From NCBI GenBank assembly GCA_944387055.1, contig CALXDL010000072.1, positions 1 through 56,233 on the forward strand: a stretch of 56,233 bases of DNA, in the 5' to 3' direction. Of the stretch, positions 50,575 to 56,233 are shown one piece after another. The notes under the pieces are model-generated. The model did no database searches. It was not told the DNA's origin and worked only from the letters and a program-made list of their open reading frames with translations. The DNA comes from an uncultured Oscillospiraceae bacterium (lineage in GTDB: Bacteria > Bacillota > Clostridia > Oscillospirales > Oscillospiraceae). A program made the position numbers and the translations under genes. Every line of letters begins with the position of its first letter. The stretch's first letter is position 1.

Positions 50575-51131
50575 GCTATGTAGGATCGCTGCGTGCGTAT
50601 CTGGAAGCGGAGGAACGGGTCCTGTCAGAGCTGGACCTGGAGGCGGTGAGCCGTCTGATGGAGATGATGGAGGAAGCTCGGAAAGGGCATAAGCGCATCT
50701 TCATGTGCGGCAACGGCGGCAGTGCCGCGACGGCCTCTCACTTCGTGTGTGACTTCTGCAAGGGCGTGAGCCTGCATCAAGCGGTCAAATATGATCTGGA
50801 GTGCCTCAGCGACAATACGCCGCTGATGTCGGCCATCGCCAACGACATCAGTTATGACGATATCTTCGTCATCCCGCTGCAGGCGAAGCTGCGGCCGGGA
50901 GACCTGGTCATCGGCATCTCCGGCAGCGGCAACTCGGAGAACGTGGTGCGGGCGGTCCGCTATGCCAAAGAGCACGGCGCCGCCACCGCGGTGCTGGTGG
51001 GCTATGACGGCGGAAAGCTGTTGGAGCTGGCCGATCACGCGGTCCATGTGAAGATCGACAATATGCAGATCGTGGAGGACGTCCATATGATCTTGGACCA
51101 TATGATGATGTATGTCCTCGCGGATCGATGA
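50571..51131 (+). CDS. SIS-domain phosphosugar isomerase (GmhA-like)
   Basis: The 186-residue protein has the single SIS domain and length of GmhA/DiaA proteins: FMCGNGGSAATASHFVCDF, SDNTPLMSAIANDISYDD, VIGISGSGNSENVVRAVRYA. GmhA converts sedoheptulose 7-phosphate to D-glycero-D-manno-heptose 7-phosphate. The conserved GNGGSAA and SGSGNS loops are complete. It is the last gene of the ATGA-coupled series HAD / DHS-like / PfkB / SIS and is followed by a hairpin. Whether it acts on a heptose or another phosphosugar is open. Confidence 0.88.
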   Translation: MSYVGSLRAYLEAEERVLSELDLEAVSRLMEMMEEARKGHKRIFMCGNGGSAATASHFVCDFCKGVSLHQAVKYDLECLSDNTPLMSAIANDISYDDIFVIPLQAKLRPGDLVIGISGSGNSENVVRAVRYAKEHGAATAVLVGYDGGKLLELADHAVHVKIDNMQIVEDVHMILDHMMMYVLADR

Positions 51132-51149
51132 CGTCTGCAGGGATACAAT

Positions 51150-51182
51150 GCGGCCCCCGGGAGCAAAGCCCCCGGGGGCCGC
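51150..51182 (+). terminator. Hairpin after the sugar operon
   Basis: GCGGCCCCCGGG (51150-51161) pairs with CCCGGGGGCCGC (51171-51182), 9-base loop, 18 bp after the stop. No T run. Confidence 0.7.
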
Positions 51183-51190
51183 GTCGGATG

Positions 51191-51245
51191 CGGCAGGGTG
51201 CGGCCCATAACGGCCGTTGTGCGCCGTCTGCTCCGCACCCTGCCG
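51191..51245. repeat. Second inverted repeat after the sugar operon
   Basis: CGGCAGGGTGCGG (51191-51203) and its exact complement (51233-51245) with a 29-base loop. It lies just after the stop of the minus-strand cysteine-rich gene, so it may be its terminator. Confidence 0.6.
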
Positions 51246-51266
51246 AACGCCTGATACCGGCACCGT

Positions 51267-51500
51267 TCAGCAACAGCAGCGGGCGTGGATCCGATGGATA
51301 CACTGCGCGGAGATCTGCGGTGGCAGGCTCATGGTCATGGCACCACTGAAGTGGATGCAGACGCACTCGCCGGGGGCGAAGCAGCAAGCCTGCTCCGACA
51401 GGACCACGACCTCTTGGCCGGTACACACGTCCCGGACCCTCATACAGCCGGGACAGACGCATGATACACGCGCGCACATGGTAGCGCCACTCGCGGTCAT
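51267..51500 (-). CDS. Cysteine-rich small protein
   Basis: The 77-residue protein has 13 cysteines: near the start MCARVSCVCPGCMRVRDVC, in the middle ACCFAPGECVCIHFSGAMTM, and a final CCC. There is no signal peptide or helix, so it is probably cytoplasmic or spore-associated. The spacing suggests metal or Fe-S binding, or a disulfide-rich coat protein. I do not recognise the family. ATG 51500 is chosen because AGGAGG lies 8 nt upstream; the frame is open for 45 more codons. It is 89 bp downstream of the yfcE-like gene on the same strand. Confidence 0.65.
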   Translation of the reverse strand: MTASGATMCARVSCVCPGCMRVRDVCTGQEVVVLSEQACCFAPGECVCIHFSGAMTMSLPPQISAQCIHRIHARCCC

Positions 51501-51589
51501 GATGAAGTCCTCCTGTTCCATGGGATACTTCATCCTATGCGCGCCCCAGCCAGACGGTGCGGCGATCGGGCGGGCCAGCGCCCGCAGCC

Positions 51590-52132
51590 CTATGCAAGAG
51601 GCTGGAAGGACCGCCCCGTCAAAAGATCGCGCCAAGTGAACGAACCGTCCTCGAGGATCATGTAGCTGTGGGGCGTGCCGTCTTTTGGCAGAGACAAAGA
51701 GCCGGGATTCAGATAACGAAAGCCGCCGCAGTCCCGGTCCACCGGGAGGTGCGTGTGGCCGCAGAGGAGGATGTCCCCCGTCCGCAGGGGCGGCGGTGCC
51801 TCTGGGCTGTGGAGGTGCCCGTGGGTGACGTAGATCGTCAGCCCATCCAGAGCCAGCAGGGCGCTGTCCGCCTGGATGGGGAACGTGAGCACCATCTGAT
51901 CCACCTCTGCATCGCAGTTGCCGCGGACACAGAAGAGCCGGTCTGCCGCCTCATTCAGCAAGGCGGTGACGGTCTTGGGATCGTAGCCCTCCGGCAAGTC
52001 GTTGCGGGGGCCGTGATAGAGCAGGTCACCCAACAGCACCAGCCGGTCACCACCCTCCCGGGCGAAAGCGTCCAGCAGCATCCGGCAGTACAGGGCGGAT
52101 CCATGGAGATCCGATGCGATCCATACTTTCAT
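51590..52132 (-). CDS. yfcE: YfcE/MJ0936-type metallophosphodiesterase
   Basis: The 180-residue protein has the calcineurin-like motifs of YfcE: KVWIASDLHGS, VLLGDLLYHGPR, CVRGNCDAEVDQM, YVTHGHLHS and LLCGHTHLPVDR, then YLNPGSLSLP. These supply all expected metal ligands. The enzyme splits phosphodiester bonds; the natural substrate of the family is unclear. ATG 52132 is chosen because AAGGAG lies 9 nt upstream; ATG 52138 is an alternative. Confidence 0.93.
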   Translation of the reverse strand: MKVWIASDLHGSALYCRMLLDAFAREGGDRLVLLGDLLYHGPRNDLPEGYDPKTVTALLNEAADRLFCVRGNCDAEVDQMVLTFPIQADSALLALDGLTIYVTHGHLHSPEAPPPLRTGDILLCGHTHLPVDRDCGGFRYLNPGSLSLPKDGTPHSYMILEDGSFTWRDLLTGRSFQPLA

Positions 52133-52279
52133 GTTCATTCTCTCCTTCCTTAGGGTCAGGGTACCGGGCAACAGCAAGATCCAGGCGGACGAGGGAACGT
52201 GCCTGGATGGACCATCCTCCCGGCTCAAAGATGATGATATGATGAGACGAAAAGACAGGAAAAAGCGGAGGTGCTTATT

Positions 52280-52816
52280 ATGACACGGTTCCAGATCCTC
52301 GTAGGGGATATCACACAGTCTGACGCGGAGGCCATCGTCAATGCGGCTGATACCGCTCTGCTAGGGGGCGGAGGAGTGGACGGTGCCATCCACCGGGCAG
52401 CAGGCCCGGAGCTGTTGGCAGCGTGCAGGGAGCTGCACGGCTGCGAGACGGGACAGGCCAAGCTGACGGCCGGATACCGGCTCAAGGCCCGTTATGTGAT
52501 CCACACGGCAGGGCCGGTCTGGCAGGGAGGCGGCCATGGAGAGGCGGCGCTGCTGGCATCTTGCTACCGCACCTGTCTGGCGCTGGCGCGGGCACATGGT
52601 ATCCGGACCGTGGATGTCCCATCCATCTCCACGGGCACTTTTGGCTATCCTCTGGCGCAGGCGGCCACAGTGGCGCTGCGGGCCATCATGGAGTATCTGG
52701 CGGAGAACGACCTGCCGGAACGGGTGCGGATGATCTGCCATACAGAGGCGGCGGCCGCTGTGTACCGTCAGACTTTCAACCTCTGGTTTGCGGAGGACAA
52801 GCAGAGCCGGATGTGA
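52280..52816 (+). CDS. Macro-domain ADP-ribose hydrolase (YmdB type)
   Basis: The 178-residue protein is a single macro domain: QILVGDITQSDAEAIVNAAD, LLGGGGVDGAIHRAAG, AGYRLKARYVIHTAGPVW, ISTGTFGYPLAQAA and the C-terminal VRMICHTEAAAAVY. Family members remove acetyl or ADP-ribosyl groups (O-acetyl-ADP-ribose deacetylase). ATG 52280 is preceded by GCGGAGG at 8 nt; a GTG three codons earlier overlaps that site. It is a single gene, with no ADP-ribosyltransferase or sirtuin partner visible in the window. Confidence 0.94.
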   Translation: MTRFQILVGDITQSDAEAIVNAADTALLGGGGVDGAIHRAAGPELLAACRELHGCETGQAKLTAGYRLKARYVIHTAGPVWQGGGHGEAALLASCYRTCLALARAHGIRTVDVPSISTGTFGYPLAQAATVALRAIMEYLAENDLPERVRMICHTEAAAAVYRQTFNLWFAEDKQSRM

Positions 52817-52850
52817 TGTCTTGCGGCGGCCGGAAAGGAGGAGGGCAGCC

Positions 52851-53981
52851 TCACTCGGATTCGATGCAGACGATCCCTTTCTCCTGCTTGGCACGATAGA
52901 GTGCCTCGTCAGCGCGGCTCAGGAGATGGGTGGGGCGCTCACCGCGGCGGTATCTCGCCACCCCAGCGCTGATGCCCGCGGCACGGAGCCCCGCTGCGGT
53001 GCTTTCCTGAGCGAAGCGTGCCTGGAGCTGACGGCAGGCGTCTTGGGCCTGGGACAGGGACAGGCCGCGGTACAGGATGCAGAACTCATCGCCTCCGAAG
53101 CGGAAGGGAGAGCCCTGGTGAGGAGCGGCTGTCAGCAGCACGCGGCCCAGCAGCTGGAGACAGCGGTCGCCCTGGACATGGCCGTATGTATCATTGAGCT
53201 TTTTGAAATCATCCAGATCCATCATGGCCAGACAGTACGGTGTCTCGCTCTCGTCCTCTTCCATGGCCTGGAAGGCATGGCGCAGTGCCTGGCGGTTCCC
53301 CACCCGGGTCAGGGCGTCGGTCAGGGATTCCTCCTGATAACGCTGCCGCTCCTGTTCCAAGACGATGCCCACGTCGTTCTTCTCTCGTTCCACCCGCAGC
53401 AGGAAAGAGCAGATCCCATAGAATACGGCGAGCAGGATCAGAGACAGGGAGAAGTCGATGGCGCTCTCGTGGGTGGCCAGAACGTGGCTGCGCGCAGCAT
53501 CCCACAAGATGAACAGATCGGAGATGATCTTCGAGGCGATGCATACGGCGCTGGTCACGCCGGTGAGCAGCTGATCACCGTAGACCACGGTCAGGACCAT
53601 GGGGATGGTGAAGATGAGGAAGATGGCCTCGAACACGGCGTGGACCGTGTAGATCACGAACGCCATCAGCGCTGTCGCCAGTGACACGGCCCAGGCCTTT
53701 TGCCGTTCTGACAGACGCCGGCTGCGCAGCAGCGGGACCGTGGCGGCACACAAGGACGCATCGCATAGCGAAGGTACCAACACATATTTGACCATATACC
53801 GCGCAGCGGGCGAGGAGAGGAGCTCAAAGTGGCGCAAGGCGAAGAACATCACCACCTCCATCACTGCGGTGACGATCGTCAGCCACAGCATCAACCGCTG
53901 CTGCAGATGCAGCCACTGGCTGTCGATGCGGCGGTATTCGTTTTGAATCTGTTCCAGGTGGTGCCGGGGATATTGGAGCAT
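52851..53981 (-). CDS. Membrane-bound diguanylate cyclase (GGDEF)
   Basis: The 376-residue protein has six predicted helices (about 31-50, 63-84, 96-114, 118-135, 142-160, 176-196) followed by a GGDEF domain. The active-site loop is intact (FRFGGDEF, GGDEF at 296-300), as is the substrate Asp stretch MDLDDFKKLNDTYGH (254-268). No RxxD inhibitory site precedes GGDEF. It should make cyclic di-GMP in response to a signal read by the membrane part, which I cannot assign to a known sensor family. No EAL or HD-GYP partner and no c-di-GMP riboswitch were seen in the window. Confidence 0.93.
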   Translation of the reverse strand: MLQYPRHHLEQIQNEYRRIDSQWLHLQQRLMLWLTIVTAVMEVVMFFALRHFELLSSPAARYMVKYVLVPSLCDASLCAATVPLLRSRRLSERQKAWAVSLATALMAFVIYTVHAVFEAIFLIFTIPMVLTVVYGDQLLTGVTSAVCIASKIISDLFILWDAARSHVLATHESAIDFSLSLILLAVFYGICSFLLRVEREKNDVGIVLEQERQRYQEESLTDALTRVGNRQALRHAFQAMEEDESETPYCLAMMDLDDFKKLNDTYGHVQGDRCLQLLGRVLLTAAPHQGSPFRFGGDEFCILYRGLSLSQAQDACRQLQARFAQESTAAGLRAAGISAGVARYRRGERPTHLLSRADEALYRAKQEKGIVCIESE

Positions 53982-54069
53982 AGGGCATGTCCCTCCAGCG
54001 CGGGAGACTGTCCGGCCGATCGTGCGGCAGGCCGCCCCGCTGTCGTCTTCATCTGATCCTGTGACGGCC

Positions 54070-55848
54070 TCATCCCTCCTGGGAATCGATCCGCTCTTTC
54101 AATTCATTGAGATAGAGCCAGCGCTCTGTCCGCTCCTCCAGTCTGGCTTCCAGCTCCGCCTGTTGGGCCTGGAGCTCCTGGAGCCGCAGATAGTCGCTGC
54201 CGCAGCGCGTCTGTTCCGCTTGGCAGGCTGCGATCTGCGCTTCCAGCTCGGCCAGCTCGCTGTCGATCGTGTCGAACTCCCGCTGCTCTTTGAAGGAGAA
54301 GCGGAGCTTGCGCTCTCTGGGACGAGGCGCACTCTCGCGCGGCTTCTCCGTCCGAGCTGGGGGCTCTTCCTCCTGCCGTTTGGCCGCATGATCGGACCAG
54401 TTGCCGGTATAGCGCAGCACCGTGCCGCCGCTGCGGACCTCGAAGATCGACGTTGCCAGCTTGTCCAGGAAGAAGCGGTCGTGAGAGACGGCGAGGATGG
54501 GACCTGGGAAAGTCTGCAGATAGTCTTCCAGGATCGAAAGGGTCGTCACGTCCAAGTCGTTGGTGGGCTCGTCCAACAAGAGGACGTTGGGGGCTGCCAT
54601 CAGCACAGAGAGCAGATACAGCCGCCGCCGCTCGCCGCCGGAGAGACGGCCGATGGGGACGGACTGGAGGTCGCTGGGGAACAAGAAGCGCTCCATCATC
54701 TCTTTGGCAGAGAACGTGCCCGCATCCGTGCGGACCTCACCGGCGATGCCATGGATGAAGTCATAGACCCGCTGACTGGGATCGAGCTCTCGTCCCTCCT
54801 GGGAGAAGTGGCCGATTTTCACGGTGGCACCGATGTCCACTGCGCCAGAGTCCGGGGACAGCTCCCCGGCGATCAGGCGCAACAGGGTGGATTTGCCAAC
54901 GCCATTGCGGCCCACGATCCCGATACGGTCATCGCGCAGGAGATGATAGGAGAAATGACGGATGATGGTCCTGCCGCCCAGAGATATGGTGACGTCCCGC
55001 AATTCGATGATCTTCCTGCCCAACCGGCTGGAAGCCGCGGCTATCTGGACGGAGGCGTCCTCCTCCGGCGCCGCCTGATCCAGCAGGGCCTCGTAGCGCT
55101 CGATCCGGTCTTTGGATTTCGTGGTGCGGGCTTTACATCCGCGCATGATCCACTCCCGCTCCACCCGCAGGATAGACTGGCGTTTGCGCTCGGTGGCTTC
55201 AGCCATCTCCAAGCGCTGGGCCTTGAGCTCCAGATATTTGGAATAATTGGCCTGATAGTGGTACAGCTTGCCGTGGTCGAGCTCTGTGATGTGGTCCACC
55301 ACCCGTTCCAGGAAATACCGGTCGTGGGTCACCATGATGAGGCCGCCCCGGAACCGCCGGAGCCACTCCTCCAGCCAAGCGACCATCTCGCTGTCCAGAT
55401 GGTTGGTGGGCTCGTCCAGGATCAGCACGTCCGCCGGATGGATCAGGGCGGCTGCAAGAGCCACTCGCTTGCGCTGGCCGCCAGAGAGCGTGCCCACTTT
55501 TTGAGCGGGGTCCGAGATGCCCAGCCGGCTCAGCATGGCTTTGGCCTCATATTCGTTCAAAGCCCGGAACTGCGGCGGATGGTGGAGGAACACCTGTTCC
55601 AGCACAGTGGCTTCCTCGTCCATGACCGGATCCTGGGGCAGGAAACTCACTTGGACATTGGGATCGCGGCTGACCGTACCTGCGTCCGGCTCCACGATCC
55701 CGGCCAAGACCTTCAAAAACGTGGATTTGCCGGTCCCGTTGATGCCGATGATGCCGACCTTGTCCCCCTCGTTCAGATATAGGTCCACGTCATCCAGGAG
55801 CTGCCGGCTGCCGAAGTCGATGGAGAGATGTTCTGCGGATAAGAGCAT
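54070..55848 (-). CDS. ABC-F family ATPase (Uup-like)
   Basis: The 592-residue soluble protein has two ABC modules without membrane segments. The first has GINGTGKSTFL (35-45), LSGGQRKRVALAAAL and ILDEPTNHLD; the second has GRNGVGKSTLL, LSGGERRRLYLLSVL and LLDEPTNDLD. Between them is the ABC-F linker (YSKYLELKAQRLE onward). A C-terminal coiled coil of about 90 residues (FKEQREFDTIDSELAELEAQ) is typical of Uup. ABC-F proteins act on the ribosome; Uup members also affect precise excision and DNA branch migration. AAGGAGGCGACCC precedes the ATG. Confidence 0.92.
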   Translation of the reverse strand: MLLSAEHLSIDFGSRQLLDDVDLYLNEGDKVGIIGINGTGKSTFLKVLAGIVEPDAGTVSRDPNVQVSFLPQDPVMDEEATVLEQVFLHHPPQFRALNEYEAKAMLSRLGISDPAQKVGTLSGGQRKRVALAAALIHPADVLILDEPTNHLDSEMVAWLEEWLRRFRGGLIMVTHDRYFLERVVDHITELDHGKLYHYQANYSKYLELKAQRLEMAEATERKRQSILRVEREWIMRGCKARTTKSKDRIERYEALLDQAAPEEDASVQIAAASSRLGRKIIELRDVTISLGGRTIIRHFSYHLLRDDRIGIVGRNGVGKSTLLRLIAGELSPDSGAVDIGATVKIGHFSQEGRELDPSQRVYDFIHGIAGEVRTDAGTFSAKEMMERFLFPSDLQSVPIGRLSGGERRRLYLLSVLMAAPNVLLLDEPTNDLDVTTLSILEDYLQTFPGPILAVSHDRFFLDKLATSIFEVRSGGTVLRYTGNWSDHAAKRQEEEPPARTEKPRESAPRPRERKLRFSFKEQREFDTIDSELAELEAQIAACQAEQTRCGSDYLRLQELQAQQAELEARLEERTERWLYLNELKERIDSQEG

Positions 55849-55903
55849 GGGTCGCCTCCTTATGATCGCTGGGATGAGGTCATCTTACCACAAAACTGCG
55901 GCT

Positions 55904-55937
55904 TTGGCTATGCAAAAACGGAAGGATATGATATCCT
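55904..55937 (+). promoter_or_regulatory. Promoter of rluD-like gene with palindrome over the -10
   Basis: TTGGCT (55904-55909), 17-bp spacer, TATGAT (55927-55932). The 15-bp palindrome AGGATAT-G-ATATCCT (55923-55937) covers the -10. Confidence 0.6.
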
Positions 55938-55964
55938 AAACGGCGAAAGGACGGATCGTCAGCT

Positions 55965-56233
55965 ATGGAGACTATCGTCAAGACCATTTTGCCTGCGGAG
56001 GAGGGGGCCACCGTCCGCCACATCCTGAAGGCGTCGCTCCATTTCTCCTCCCGGGCCATCTCCAGGCTCACCCGGGTACCAGAGGGGATCCGGGTGAACG
56101 GCCGCCATGCCCGGACGGTGGACATCCTCCGCGCGGGAGATGTGCTGGAGGTGGAGAGCGGAGACCACCGTCCGCCCCGCGTGCAGCCCATACCTGGCCC
56201 ATGGCCCCTGCCCATCGTTTGGGAGGACGGGCA
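55965..56233 (+). CDS. RluD-type pseudouridine synthase, N-terminal part (3' end outside window)
   Basis: The first 89 residues are visible and the frame runs off the window. They form an S4-like RNA-binding domain (EGATVRHILKASLHFSSRAI, then VPEGIRVNGRHARTVDILRA and GDVLEVESG), as at the N-terminus of RluA/RluD pseudouridine synthases of Clostridia. A proline-rich linker (PRVQPIPGPWPLPI) follows, leading toward the catalytic domain, which is not in the window. The ribosome binding site AAAGGA is 14 nt from the ATG, somewhat far, so the start is not certain. Confidence 0.7.
   Translation, partial: METIVKTILPAEEGATVRHILKASLHFSSRAISRLTRVPEGIRVNGRHARTVDILRAGDVLEVESGDHRPPRVQPIPGPWPLPIVWEDG

Noticed and set aside
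54022-55782. Long plus-strand frame opposite the ABC-F gene
   Set aside because: Antisense shadow; no family features.

Overview
The window is about 56 kb of a GC-rich chromosome, most likely from an anaerobic gut bacterium of the class Clostridia, Oscillospiraceae-like (Flavonifractor/Intestinimonas type). This is inferred from the gene content: rubrerythrin and desulfoferrodoxin, a Spo0A-type DNA-binding domain, a SleB-type spore/cell-wall hydrolase, an RsiV-like anti-sigma factor and a DUF6774 protein. Ribosome binding sites are strong AGGAGG types. No rRNA, tRNA, CRISPR array or intact insertion sequence was seen.

Layout. 0-2.6 kb is a redox block: the end of a rubrerythrin, desulfoferrodoxin, a possible structured RNA leader, then a DUF6132 protein, CcdA and a TlpA-like thioredoxin. 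2.7-7.0 kb is a compact amino-acid module: a YheO-like regulator, a class V PLP enzyme, and a divergent RidA-family protein plus a DAACS symporter, with shared palindromic control sites. 7.7-9.8 kb encodes a YyaL-type thioredoxin-domain protein. 9.9-17 kb is accessory and partly decayed. It holds broken small genes, a 35-bp exact direct repeat at 10698 and 16242, and between the repeats a membrane-anchored protein, two paralogous CAP/BspA-like lipoproteins and a decayed tandem ABC ATPase.

17-28.6 kb carries a UvrA paralogue, a DUF5105 lipoprotein, a small membrane protein, a stand-alone Spo0A C-terminal domain, a DEDDh exonuclease, a TetR-controlled MacAB-like efflux operon with a striking 43-bp operator palindrome, and an ECF sigma/anti-sigma pair. 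28.7-39.3 kb is mainly housekeeping and metabolism: TIGR04255 protein, SleB hydrolase, adenine deaminase, NADP isocitrate dehydrogenase, a YbhJ-type aconitase, DegV and PepD.

39.5-51.1 kb is a carbohydrate locus. A ROK kinase homologue faces a LacI regulator, a sugar-binding lipoprotein, an RbsA-like ATPase, an RbsC-like permease, a Gfo/Idh/MocA dehydrogenase, a TIM-barrel isomerase, a HAD phosphatase, a deoxyhypusine-synthase-like protein, a PfkB kinase and a GmhA-like SIS isomerase. The last genes overlap by ATGA, so they probably form one pathway. The sugar cannot be named from sequence, and this is the best candidate for an undescribed system. 51.2-56.2 kb has a cysteine-rich small protein, a YfcE phosphodiesterase, a macro-domain protein, a membrane diguanylate cyclase, a Uup-like ABC-F ATPase and the start of an RluD-type pseudouridine synthase.

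Gene starts were chosen by ribosome binding site and family length, so several are shorter than the longest possible frame. Gene symbols are given only where the family is clear.
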